From positions 103,964-167,963 of the forward strand of contig NZ_AUFN01000016.1 in assembly GCF_000426525.1 (NCBI RefSeq): a stretch of DNA of 64,000 nt. Direction: 5' to 3'. The stretch comes from Nocardioides alkalitolerans DSM 16699 (lineage in GTDB: Bacteria; Actinomycetota; Actinomycetes; Propionibacteriales; Nocardioidaceae). The notes beneath the pieces were generated by a model. It saw nothing but the letters and a program-made list of their open reading frames with translations, made no database searches and was not told the DNA's origin. Of the stretch, positions 51,128 to 59,815 are shown one piece after another (within the stretch, counting starts at the first letter, position 1; each line of letters opens with the position of its first letter). Both the position numbers and the translations under genes were made by a program.

Positions 51128-52349
51128 CTTCCTCGGCGGCCGCGGTGGCGCCCCGACGAGCCCGACGACCGTGGCGGGTGTGGGCGGCGCGATCGGGAAG
51201 GGGGTGGTGCGTCACGCGACCCGTCCGCTGCGCATGTTCGTGCTCGTCATCGGCCTGGTCTTCGCGGTCGCGGCCAGCTGCACCGTGGTGATGATCGTCG
51301 GGATCAGCCGCAGCGACCCGGCCGCCGGCGCGGACCCCTGCGGCGTCGGTGCGGGCGATCCCGCCGCGACCGCCGGAGCCGTGTCGGGCCCGATCGGACA
51401 GTGGAGCGCCGAGCAGGCCTCCAACGCGGCCGCGATCATCTCCGCCGGCACCGAGCTCCGTGTGCCCGCCCGAGCGCAGGCGATCGCGGTGATGACTGCG
51501 ATGGGCGAGTCGAGCCTGACCGTCGTCGATTACGGCGACACCGCCGGGCCCGACTCCCGGGGATTGTTTCAGCAGCGTGCCAACGGGTCCTGGGGGTCCT
51601 ACGAGGACCGGATGGACCCGCGGATCAGCTCGATCAACTTCTACCGCGCCCTACTGCGCGTCGAGGGCTGGGAAGCGATGGAGCCGACTATGGCCGCCCA
51701 CCGCACCCAGCGCAACGCCGACCCGTACCACTACGAGCAGTGGTGGAACGACGCCGTCGACCTCATGAACGCCCTCACCTCAGCCAACCAGGGGAGCGGC
51801 GTCACCGACCCCAACACGTCCGGCGGCCAGCCCACCAGCGGCGCTCCCATAAGTGGTGCTCCCGACGCTGCACTCGAGCTGATCGGGTGCTCGGCGCGCA
51901 GCGTCGCGCCCGGCACCGTCACGCTCCCGGTCCCAGCCGGGTACGCCAGCGCCGATCGCGGCAACTGGGGCAACGCGGGAGGCCGCTGGGCCCGTGGCCA
52001 CACCGGGACCGACTTCTCGGTCCCGCTCGGCACCCCGGTCTACGCCGCCCACGCCGGCATCGCCCGCACCGACAACGCACAACGCTCCTGGGCCGGGCCG
52101 CACTTCGTGAAGATCACCACCGGCCCCGACTCGCTGGCCACCTGGTACGCCCACATGAGCAGCCTCACCGTGGCCGACGGCGAACAGGTCGAGGCCGGGC
52201 AACAGATCGGCACCGTCGGGTCCGAGGGCAACTCCACGGGTCCGCACCTGCACTTCGAAGTCCACCCCGAGAACGGCCGCATCTACGACGACAACATCAA
52301 CCCCACCCAGTGGCTCGCCGAGAACCTCGGCCGAGACCTGACCCCGTGA
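51120..52349 (+). CDS. Membrane-anchored lytic transglycosylase-like / M23 peptidase protein
   Basis: A 409-aa wall hydrolase. One membrane helix (MFVLVIGLVFAVAASCTVVMIVGI) lies at about residues 39-62. A lysozyme-like part follows (AQAIAVMTAMGESSLTVVDYGDTAGPDSRGLFQQRANGSWG). The C-terminal LytM/M23 domain has the zinc ligands in GHTGTDFSVP and HLHFEVHP. Such VirB1/TcpG-like enzymes open peptidoglycan for the transfer channel. GTG 51120 overlaps the lipoprotein gene. It ends the recognisable transfer operon. Confidence 0.85.
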   Translation: MSSFLGGRGGAPTSPTTVAGVGGAIGKGVVRHATRPLRMFVLVIGLVFAVAASCTVVMIVGISRSDPAAGADPCGVGAGDPAATAGAVSGPIGQWSAEQASNAAAIISAGTELRVPARAQAIAVMTAMGESSLTVVDYGDTAGPDSRGLFQQRANGSWGSYEDRMDPRISSINFYRALLRVEGWEAMEPTMAAHRTQRNADPYHYEQWWNDAVDLMNALTSANQGSGVTDPNTSGGQPTSGAPISGAPDAALELIGCSARSVAPGTVTLPVPAGYASADRGNWGNAGGRWARGHTGTDFSVPLGTPVYAAHAGIARTDNAQRSWAGPHFVKITTGPDSLATWYAHMSSLTVADGEQVEAGQQIGTVGSEGNSTGPHLHFEVHPENGRIYDDNINPTQWLAENLGRDLTP

Positions 52350-52357
52350 GGAGGGCC

Positions 52358-52667
52358 GTGAAAGGACGCAGCAGATCACGCACACCGCGACCGAGGGGCC
52401 GTTTGCTCGAGCGGTCGGGAGCGCGAGGAAGAATGTGGGCGGCCTCGACGCGGCGACCCGCCCGATGACGACCATGAGTGGTGGACCCAGGCCGCGGTCG
52501 TAGACGTGCTGGGGCTGAGCACAAGCCGGATACACCAACTCGTCGCACGGGAGTCCCTGCCGTCCACCGAGCACGCCGGACGACGCTGGTTCCGCTCCGA
52601 CCACGTACTGCAGGTCCTCAGCGCCCGCGCCTTCCGGGCCGCAGCCCTGAGACCGCCGCTCGACTGA
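52358..52667 (+). pseudogene. Small helix-turn-helix (excisionase/MerR-like) gene, frameshifted
   Basis: GAGGAGGG at 52348-52355 leads into GTG 52358, which reads a basic peptide KGRSRSRTPRPRGRLL and stops at 52468. The next frame, without a start of its own, continues DDHEWWTQAAVVDVLGLSTSRIHQLVARE and AGRRWFRSDHVLQVLSARA to 52667. This is a MerR/excisionase-type DNA-binding helix. Removing one C from the CCC run near 52458 joins both parts into a protein of about 102 residues. It could be the regulator or excisionase of the element. Confidence 0.55.
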
Positions 52668-52668
52668 T

Positions 52669-52749
52669 CGCTGCGCGGCCCGTCGCGTTCGATCGAGGAG
52701 CTTTCGAGAAGTCGGCAGGGCAGTTTCCGCAAGAGGAGGCCGCGCAGCG
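52669..52749. repeat. 12-bp perfect inverted repeat between convergent genes
   Basis: CGCTGCGCGGCC at 52669-52680 is exactly complementary to 52738-52749, with 57 bp between. It lies between the end of the helix-turn-helix gene and the 3' end of the MATE gene. It could be a long-loop terminator or an element boundary. Confidence 0.55.
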
Positions 52750-52753
52750 GGGG

Positions 52754-54216
52754 TCAGCTGTGACGGCTGCCGGCTTCAACCTCCACGGCCACACCTGGCC
52801 GGCCACCCCCCTGCGGCACACACGGGCTCACAGCCCCGCTACGGTCCGGGTCGGCGAACGGTGGGCCACCGTCATCCCTCACAGCCTGGCGGGCGTCGAG
52901 CCGACGCTGGGCGTAGAAGTAGGCCGGGATCAGCAGCGAGACGGCGCCCGCCCAAGCCAGCGGAGTTCCCCACACGACACCCGCGTACCCGAAAGCGGCA
53001 CCCAGTACGAGGGCGGTGAGCAGGCGCATTCCGAGCTCGACCACGCCGGTGAAGAACGGGATGGCGGTGCGGCCGAGACCCTGCAGGGCGCCTCGAAGGA
53101 CGAACAGCACACCGAGGATCCAGTAGAGGCTCGAATTGATGTGCAGTGGCAGCGTCGCGAGCTCGACGACCTCGGGCGCCTGGTCAGTGACGAAGATGGT
53201 GACGATGCGACGGCTGGCCAAGAAGAGAACGACTCCGAGGAACGCTGAGGTTGCGAGGGAGACCCAAAGCGCTTGCCGCACTCCTTGACGTATCCGGTCT
53301 GGACGGCCAGCGCCGTAGTTCTGGGCAACGAAGGTGGTGACGGCGAGGCCGATCGAGGCCAGGAGAGTGACTGCCAGCCCGTCGACGCGGGTGTAGGTGG
53401 TGAAGGCCGCGACGGCATCGGGTCCGAGGGAGTTGAGGCGTGCTTGGACGGCCACTGACCCGAGAGCGATGATCGAGGTCTGGAAACCGAGCGGGACCCC
53501 GAGCCGCAGCTGGCCGACGACTGAGCCGCGGCTGATCTGCCAGTCAGCGCGGTGCAGGTGCAGCACGGTGACGTTGCGTCGGACATGGGCCAGGCACAGC
53601 AACACCGAGGTGACCTGGGCGAGGATCGTTGCGAGCGCGGCGCCGCCGATCCCGAACCCGAGACCGACGATGAAGGCCACGACGAGGACGGCGTTCAGGA
53701 CGCACGAGATCAGCAGGAAGATGAGCGGCGTGCGGGAGTCCCCGATCGCGCGGATGGTCGCCGCGAGAAAGTTGTAGAACATCAAGGACACGACGCCCAG
53801 GAAGCTGATCTGCGCGAAGGTGGTGGCGTCGTCGAGCAGTGTCGGCGGGGTTCCGAGCCGCTCGAGCGAGAACCTCGCCAGCGACGATCCCAACGCGGTG
53901 AGAACGATGCTGACGGCGAAGGTGAGCACGGCTCCCGTAGCCACGCTGCGCCGCAGGGCTGCGTGGTCGCGGGCGCCGTAGGCCTGAGCAGTGGGATGGC
54001 GAAGCCCGTGGTTAGCCCCCATGAGAAGCCCAGCACCAGGAAGATCAGGCTGGTGGTGGACCCGACCGCGGCGAGCGCCTCCACACCGAGGGTGCGGCTC
54101 ACGACGGCAGCGTCGACGAAGTGGTAGAGCTGCTGGACGATGTTCCCCAACATCAGGGGGATGGCGAAGATGACGATGACGCGCCAGGGAGTGCCTGACG
54201 TGAGTTCCTTGGTCAC
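52754..54216 (-). CDS. MATE family efflux transporter, frameshifted near 54.0 kb
   Basis: A multidrug/toxin exporter with about 12 membrane helices. The N-terminus, PWRVIVIFAIPLMLGNIVQQLYHFVDAAVVSRTLGVEALAAVG from ATG 54216, is typical, but this frame runs into unrelated sequence after GLTTGFAIP. The protein resumes in the next frame with TAQAYGARDHAALRRSVATGAVLTF and is good to its end. One extra C in the CCC run near 53999 joins both. As sequenced it is broken; it may be a sequencing artefact. Substrate unknown. Confidence 0.8.
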
Positions 54217-54390
54217 TGCGTGCTTCTCGTTCCGAGTTTCGTCGATGTCGTTGAGTGCTGGCGAGAGGTACTCCCGCGGCGTTAGTCACGGCACGTGTTC
54301 GCCAGCGCTTGGTCACGAAGTGCCGCTCTGGGGGCGCGCGCAGCGGCCCCGAAGCCTTGGGAGAACCCGGGGGTGCGGCCGTTTTTGGGC

Positions 54391-54433
54391 AGGGTGGTTC
54401 TTGATCAGGGTGGTGCTGATGAGGGTGGTGCTG
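54391..54433. repeat. Three imperfect AGGGTGGTKCT direct repeats
   Basis: Copies at 54391, 54407 and 54422, spaced 15-16 bp, lie in the 240-bp gap between the MATE start and the XRE regulator stop. No gene is seen in the gap. Confidence 0.6.
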
Positions 54434-54455
54434 GTTGGTCGCCGAGTGGCCCGTG

Positions 54456-55313
54456 TCAGCTCGTCGCGCGTGCGGCGGTGTTCCAGCTGGCGAGGATGCG
54501 GAGCTTGTCGACGTCGGCGGGGGTGCTGCCGGGGTAGACGAAGAGGACCTGGTCGGGATCGCCCGGCAGGTTGAGCGCTTCGTAGGTGATGTCGAGACGA
54601 CCGACCACGGGGTGATCGAACCGCTTGCTTCCCCACGTGCGCTCGACGACGTTGTGCTCGGCCCACCAGAGCCGGAACTCGGGGCTGGCCTGGGAGAACT
54701 CCTCGACCAGAGCGGCGGTCTCGGTGTCGCCGGGGTAGCGGCCGGCGTCGGCGCGCAAGACGCCGACGACGCCGGAGGTGACCTCGGCCCAGTCGAGATA
54801 GAGCGTGCGGGCCCCCGGGTCGGTCAGCAGCCAGCGCAGGAGGTTGCGGTCGTGCGCGGGGCGCTGGAGGAACGGCACCGTGAGTGCGTCGAAGAGCGCG
54901 TTGGTGGCCAGGACCTCGTTGCGCCGTCCGAGGATGAAGGCGGGCTGGTCGTTCATGCCTTCCAGCAGCTTTACCAGGGCCGGCCTCACCGTCTGAGCGC
55001 TGGGCGTTGACCGCCCCCGGTTCTCGCGGCGCGGCTGAGGGCGCATCAGATCCTGCAAGTATTGGGTCTCAGGTGCCGTCAGCTGCAGGGCCTCGGCGAT
55101 CGAAAGGATCACGCCCTCCGAGGCGCTGGTCAGCCGGCCCTGTTCGAGGCGCGTGTAGTAGTCGACGCTCACCCCAGCGAGCATCGCGACCTCTTCGCGT
55201 CGCAGCCCCGGGACCCGGCGACCGGGGTACTTCGCCAGCCCGGCCTGCTGGGGGCGCACAGCGTCGCGGCGGGCCCGGAGGAAGTCGCGGAGCTCAGAGC
55301 TGGATCGAGGCAT
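54456..55313 (-). CDS. XRE family regulator with MmyB-like ligand domain
   Basis: A 285-aa regulator. Residues 1-75 hold the helix-turn-helix (ELRDFLRARRDAV, VPGLRREEVAMLAGVSVDYYTRLEQGR). The C-terminal MmyB-like domain (ILGRRNEVLATNALFDALT, NLLRWLLTDPGARTLYLDWAE, WWAEHNV, RLDITYEALNLPGDPDQVLFVYPG) binds lipid-like ligands in known members. ATG 55313 begins at the conserved MPRSSSELRDF. It is divergent from an SDR gene; such pairs usually are regulator and target. Confidence 0.9.
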   Translation of the reverse strand: MPRSSSELRDFLRARRDAVRPQQAGLAKYPGRRVPGLRREEVAMLAGVSVDYYTRLEQGRLTSASEGVILSIAEALQLTAPETQYLQDLMRPQPRRENRGRSTPSAQTVRPALVKLLEGMNDQPAFILGRRNEVLATNALFDALTVPFLQRPAHDRNLLRWLLTDPGARTLYLDWAEVTSGVVGVLRADAGRYPGDTETAALVEEFSQASPEFRLWWAEHNVVERTWGSKRFDHPVVGRLDITYEALNLPGDPDQVLFVYPGSTPADVDKLRILASWNTAARATS

Positions 55314-55610
55314 GTACCCAGTGTGGCCCCGCGTCGGCGGTGAGCGTGAGGCACGAAGGGGGGCAGGTTCTTCCCAGGCAGAACCGGGCCCGTCGGTTGG
55401 CTTGGTTGACCCTGCGGCGGGATCCATCGTGGAGAAGTCCTCGACGGCACCCGGACACGAACCGCGGGCACGAACCGCGGCTCAACGGCGCACTCCGAGC
55501 AATCGTCGCGACCACCGAGGGCAACGCACCACCACAAGACACCGACGCAGCGCAGGACCCACCCCCTGCGCTGGACGAACGCGCCTTGGCGCGAGGAAGA
55601 AGGCCTACCC

Positions 55611-56516
55611 ATGGAGGACACCACCACCCACGAGGTCACCCACGAGGTCACCCACGAGGTCAGGCTCGATGTCACCGCGAAGACCTGGTTCATCACCGGC
55701 TGTTCGACCGGTTTCGGTCGCGAGCTCGCCGCTGCAGTGCTCGTCGCCGGGGACCGAGCGGTCGTGACCGCACGCAACATCGACCAGGTCCAGGACATCG
55801 TCGAGGGCAACGAGCGGGCCATCGCGCTCCCGCTCGACGTGACCGACCCGGCGCAGGTACGGCAGGCGGTCGCTGACGCCGAGGAGCGTTTCGGCGGCAT
55901 CGACGTCCTGGTCAACAACGCCGGAATCGGCTACTTCGCTGCCGTCGAAGAGGCCACCGACGAGGAGATCCGCCGCATGTTCGAGATCAACGTCTTCGGG
56001 CTCTCCGACGTCACCCGCGCGGTGCTGCCCGGGATGCGCTCACGGCGCACCGGAACAATCGTGAACTTCTCCTCCATCGGCGGGCTCCGCGCGTTCCCGG
56101 CCGTCGGCTACTACGCCGCGACCAAGTTCGCCGTCGAGGGGCTCACCGACGCCCTGCGCCAAGAGGTCGCGCCCTTGGGCATCGACACGCTGCTCGTCGA
56201 GCCCGGCCCGTTCCGCACCGACTGGGCCGGCCGCTCGGCCAACGAGACCCTCCCCGAGAACGAGATCGCCGACTACGCCAAGACCGCCGGCGCGAACCGC
56301 GCCAGCTTCCGCGACGCCACCGGCAGCGAGCCGGGAAACCCCGCCGCCGCCGCGCGCGCCATCATCGACGTCGTCGCCCGCGAGCAGCGCCCCCAGCGTC
56401 TCCTGCTCGGCAGCGCCGCCTACGACGGCGCGATCGACCAGCTGGAGTCCATGCTCAGCGAATTCCGCTCCCTCGAGGAGATCAGCCGCTCAGCCGACTT
56501 CCCCGAGTCCGTCTGA
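55611..56516 (+). CDS. SDR family oxidoreductase (NADP-type, KR-like)
   Basis: A 301-aa short-chain dehydrogenase. After a 20-residue N-terminal stretch with three THEV repeats, TWFITGCSTGFGRELAAAVL binds the cofactor, DVLVNNAGIGYF follows, and YYAATKFAVEGLTDAL carries the Tyr/Lys pair. A long C-terminal extension (about residues 215-301) sets it apart from the 254-aa SDR at 57.7 kb. It is likely a target of the divergent XRE regulator. Confidence 0.88.
   Translation: MEDTTTHEVTHEVTHEVRLDVTAKTWFITGCSTGFGRELAAAVLVAGDRAVVTARNIDQVQDIVEGNERAIALPLDVTDPAQVRQAVADAEERFGGIDVLVNNAGIGYFAAVEEATDEEIRRMFEINVFGLSDVTRAVLPGMRSRRTGTIVNFSSIGGLRAFPAVGYYAATKFAVEGLTDALRQEVAPLGIDTLLVEPGPFRTDWAGRSANETLPENEIADYAKTAGANRASFRDATGSEPGNPAAAARAIIDVVAREQRPQRLLLGSAAYDGAIDQLESMLSEFRSLEEISRSADFPESV
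55629..55662. repeat. Three-copy 12-bp tandem repeat in the SDR 5' end
   Basis: CACGAGGTCACC twice exactly and a third copy with a changed end encode THEV-THEV-THEV. Copy number could vary by slippage without breaking the frame. Confidence 0.9.
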
Positions 56517-56598
56517 GCGACGCCTGCAGCCCAGCTCATCAACCCACCACCACACCGGAATCCGCTGACGGTGTTGTGCGCAAGTAAGGGAGAACCTG

Positions 56599-57594
56599 AT
56601 GACCCTGACCACCAACACCCTCACTCGTCACGCAGGACGAGGCGCTGATGCCCTCGCCATGGGCCAAGTTGAGATCCGGCATGGCCGGGCGTGGATCGAC
56701 ACCGACTCTGGCGTGCGGATCGGCTGGACCCTCGCCGAACCCGTTAACGCGGGTGCGACCTCTGGCCCTACGAGTGGGGACAGCGGGAACGATCGTGCAA
56801 CGGTGATGCTGCTGCACGGCGCACCCCAGACCAGCCACGCGTGGCGCAAGGTGGTCGTCCCTCTCGCAGCGGCCGGTTACCGGGTGATCGCCCCGGACTT
56901 CCGCGGCGCCGGGGCCTCGACCCGACCTCCGGGGGGCTACGACAAAGCGACCATGTCCGCCGACCTCCACGCTCTGATCCACAACGTGCTCGACATCGAC
57001 GGACCCGTCAGCGTGGTGGGCCACGACCTGGGCTCGATGCTCGCGCTCGGTTACGCGCTGCGCTACCGCGACGACGTCGTCAGCCTCACCACGATGGAAG
57101 CGCCGCTGCCCGGCAGCGACTACTACGAGGAGCGCAAGGTCGCCAAGAGCGCCTGGCACTTCGACTTCCACTCCAACCCCGATATCGCCGTCCACCTGGT
57201 CCACGGCCGGGAGCGTTGGTACATCCAGCGGTTCTACGACGACCTCGCCTACCAGCCAGGCGCGATCACCGAGAGCGACATCGACGTCTATGCCCGCGCG
57301 TTCGAGGCACCTGGGGCCATCAGGGCGTTGTGCGAGATCTACCGCGAACTCGACCACGATGCCAAGGTCCACCGCGCGTCCGTCAAGGACCACGGCAAGC
57401 TCACCGCGCCGGTCCTCGCCACCGGCGGCGGCGCTCAGAGCCTGGCCGCCAACTACGGGCCGATGTGTCGCGACGTCGCCGAGAACGTCACCACCGAGCT
57501 CATCCCTGACGCGGGCCACTGGGTTCCGGAAGAGCAGCCCGAAGCGCTGATCGATCTCTTCCTGCGCTTCGACACCGACGCCCGACGCGCCTGA
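56599..57594 (+). CDS. Alpha/beta hydrolase, epoxide hydrolase-like
   Basis: A 331-aa alpha/beta hydrolase. LLHGAPQTSHAW gives the oxyanion HGxP. VVGHDLGSMLALGYALRYRDDV has Asp (D143) as nucleophile, as in epoxide hydrolases and haloalkane dehalogenases, not Ser. DAGHWVPEEQP supplies the catalytic His. An extra 65 residues precede the core. It is one of a run of small oxidoreductase/hydrolase genes after the XRE regulator. Epoxide or dehalogenation chemistry is likely; the substrate is unknown. Confidence 0.88.
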   Translation: MTLTTNTLTRHAGRGADALAMGQVEIRHGRAWIDTDSGVRIGWTLAEPVNAGATSGPTSGDSGNDRATVMLLHGAPQTSHAWRKVVVPLAAAGYRVIAPDFRGAGASTRPPGGYDKATMSADLHALIHNVLDIDGPVSVVGHDLGSMLALGYALRYRDDVVSLTTMEAPLPGSDYYEERKVAKSAWHFDFHSNPDIAVHLVHGRERWYIQRFYDDLAYQPGAITESDIDVYARAFEAPGAIRALCEIYRELDHDAKVHRASVKDHGKLTAPVLATGGGAQSLAANYGPMCRDVAENVTTELIPDAGHWVPEEQPEALIDLFLRFDTDARRA

Positions 57595-57654
57595 CCTACT
57601 GCCGTCGGCCCCCTCACACCGACCGACGAACCCACAAGCTAAAGAGAGAACTCC

Positions 57655-58419
57655 ATGACCACCACCCCCGACCGCGGCGCCCACCTCGCCGACCGCGTCG
57701 TCATCGTCACCGGCGCTTCATCCGGTATCGGTGCGGCCACCGCGACCGCCCTCGCCGCCGCGGGCGCCAAGATCGTTCTTGCCGCCCGCAACCCCGACAA
57801 GCTCGACGACCTCCTTACAACCATCGCTGCTGGCGGCGGCACCGCTGTTGCCCGCGTCACGGACGTCACCGACGCGGACGACGTACTCGGCCTGGCTCAG
57901 TTCGCCCGCACCGAGTACGGCCACATCGACGCCCTGGTCAACAACGCCGGCCTGATGCTCTTCTCCGCCTGGGCCGATGTGGCACTCGACGACTGGAACA
58001 GCATGATCGACACCAACATCCGCGGCTACCTCCACGCCATCCGAGCGGTCCTGCCCGAGATGCTCGAGCGCGGCAGCGGCCACATCTTGAACATGAGCTC
58101 CGTCGCCGGGATCCACGTGGGCGACACCAGTGGCGTCTACAGCGCCACCAAGTTCTTCATCCGCGGCATCACCGATTCGTTGCGCCAGGAGGTGGGAGTC
58201 GACAAGGGCATCCAGATCTCGATGGTCAGTCCCGGCGTCATCGACACCGGCTGGACCGACAAGGTCTCCAGCGACGGAGGGCGAGAGGTCGCCGAGCGCG
58301 TCAACGCCGATGCCATCACCGCCGAACGCGTCGCCAGCGCCGTCCTCTACGCCCTCGACCAGCCCGCCGACGTCACCGTCAACGACATCGTCATCCACCC
58401 CACCAAGCAACCCTGGTAA
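57655..58419 (+). CDS. SDR family oxidoreductase
   Basis: A 254-aa classical short-chain dehydrogenase. VVIVTGASSGIGAATATAL binds NAD(P), DALVNNAGLMLF follows, and GVYSATKFFIRGITDSLRQEV has the Tyr/Lys pair. ATDVTVNDIVIHP-like residues close the fold (VTVNDIVIHPTKQPW). It lies 60 bp after the hydrolase gene, preceded by AGAGAG. It resembles clavulanic-acid-dehydrogenase-type and serine-dehydrogenase-like SDRs; its substrate is not evident. Confidence 0.88.
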   Translation: MTTTPDRGAHLADRVVIVTGASSGIGAATATALAAAGAKIVLAARNPDKLDDLLTTIAAGGGTAVARVTDVTDADDVLGLAQFARTEYGHIDALVNNAGLMLFSAWADVALDDWNSMIDTNIRGYLHAIRAVLPEMLERGSGHILNMSSVAGIHVGDTSGVYSATKFFIRGITDSLRQEVGVDKGIQISMVSPGVIDTGWTDKVSSDGGREVAERVNADAITAERVASAVLYALDQPADVTVNDIVIHPTKQPW

Positions 58420-58432
58420 CCAGACGTCCCTC

Positions 58433-58624
58433 ATGCAGATCAACGAAGCGCTCGCACACGCACGATCGGCCGAGCTGCTTCAGCAGGCCGCACAACGCAA
58501 CCTCACCCGACAACTCCTCGCCGCTCGCGAGCCCGCACCCGCCCGGGGTACCGATCCCCAACGACGTCGGCGACCCGCGCGAGCTCGCCTCAGTCGCGCC
58601 GAGACCGACCACGCAACCACCTGA
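58433..58624 (+). CDS. Small hypothetical helical protein
   Basis: A 63-aa protein, QINEALAHARSAELLQQAAQRNLTRQLLAA, with an amphipathic N-terminal helix followed by an Arg-rich tail. It fits between two SDR genes, ending 19 bp before the next one. Similar small Ala/Arg-rich proteins are common in actinobacteria. No function can be given. Confidence 0.4.
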   Translation: MQINEALAHARSAELLQQAAQRNLTRQLLAAREPAPARGTDPQRRRRPARARLSRAETDHATT

Positions 58625-58643
58625 GCAAAGGACCACAGCACCC

Positions 58644-59450
58644 ATGAGCACCCCCCGACCCGCCCCCCTGGCACTGATCACCGGCGCCTCCAGCGGCATC
58701 GGCCTCGAGATGGCCCGTGACCTCTACCAGCGCGGATATGACCTCCTCATCGTCGGCTCCTCCGAACGCATCGACGAGGCCGCCGCGGAACTGCGCGGCC
58801 CCGACCCGACCACCGAGCGCACGATCATCCCGGTCCGGGCCGACCTCACCACCTACGACGGCGTCGAGGACGTCTGGACAGCCTTCACCGACCTCGATCG
58901 GCCTCTCGACGCCGCCCTGCTCAACGCGGGTATGGGCATCGGTGGAGCCTTCGTCGACACCGACCTCGACGACGAGCTGAAGATGATCGCGCTCAACTGC
59001 ACCTCGCAGGTCCACCTCGCCAAGCGCGTTATCCCCCTCCTCGTCACCCAGGGGCACGGCCGTGTGCTCTTCACCAGCAGCGTCTCGGCCACCACCGCCA
59101 CCCCGTACGAGCCCGTCTACGGCCCCACCCGCTCCTTCGTGTTCTCCTTCGCCAACGGCCTACGTGAAGAACTGCGCGGGACCGGCGTCAGCGTCACCAC
59201 CCTTCTCCCTGGCGCCACCGACAGCGGGTTCCACGGCAAGGCCGGCATGGGCGACACCAAGTTCGGCGACAACACCTGGAAGAACGACCGTCGCGACGTC
59301 GCTCGCCAGGGCGTCGAGGCCATGCTCAAGGGCCGCCCCCACGTGATCGGCGGAAACCGCGCCACCAAGCGCACCGGGCTCCTCAACAAGTTCCTCCCCG
59401 AGACCTACAAGGCACGCCGCCAGGGAAAGCAGGCCCGCCCAAGCCATTGA
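58644..59450 (+). CDS. SDR family oxidoreductase
   Basis: A 268-aa short-chain dehydrogenase of the DltE/YqjQ-like branch. LALITGASSGIGLEMARDLYQRGYDLLIVG binds the cofactor, the active-site strand reads VLFTSSVSATTATPYEPVYGPTRSFVFSFANGLREEL, and GVSVTTLLPGATDSGF follows. The YxxxR variant replaces the usual YxxxK: Tyr of VYGPTRS is followed by Arg, so activity may be altered. It is the last gene of the cassette. Confidence 0.85.
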   Translation: MSTPRPAPLALITGASSGIGLEMARDLYQRGYDLLIVGSSERIDEAAAELRGPDPTTERTIIPVRADLTTYDGVEDVWTAFTDLDRPLDAALLNAGMGIGGAFVDTDLDDELKMIALNCTSQVHLAKRVIPLLVTQGHGRVLFTSSVSATTATPYEPVYGPTRSFVFSFANGLREELRGTGVSVTTLLPGATDSGFHGKAGMGDTKFGDNTWKNDRRDVARQGVEAMLKGRPHVIGGNRATKRTGLLNKFLPETYKARRQGKQARPSH

Positions 59451-59815
59451 GGTCAAAGGGCCAGCGACAGTGCCCGAGCGCGGTCCCGTTTGACGATCCT
59501 CTAGCGGGACACTCAGCCCCCGGCACTCGTCCTCGCGCTTGAGACATATCGACTGTCCCGTATGACCCGTCCGGAGCGCGTCCCAGAAGACGGGGGTATG
59601 CGGGTCGAAAACCGTCGCTTGTGAGCCAGCATTGGTGCCGGTCTCGAGGAGGCCGTCCGGAGCGGCTGGCGGAGACCGCCGCTCGGTGGCGGGGGGTGGC
59701 CGTGGGGGTGGTGGCGTCGAGCGGGTGGACCCCGGCGTGGGTAGCGCACCAACACCGACCCGTCGTCCGGTTTCCGGGCGCGAGGCAGCGACCGCCCGGC
59801 CTGACAACAAAGACC
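59451..59815. other. 365-bp gap between convergent genes, no gene seen
   Basis: Short open frames on both strands lack start signals and family features. No strong hairpin stands out. Confidence 0.5.
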
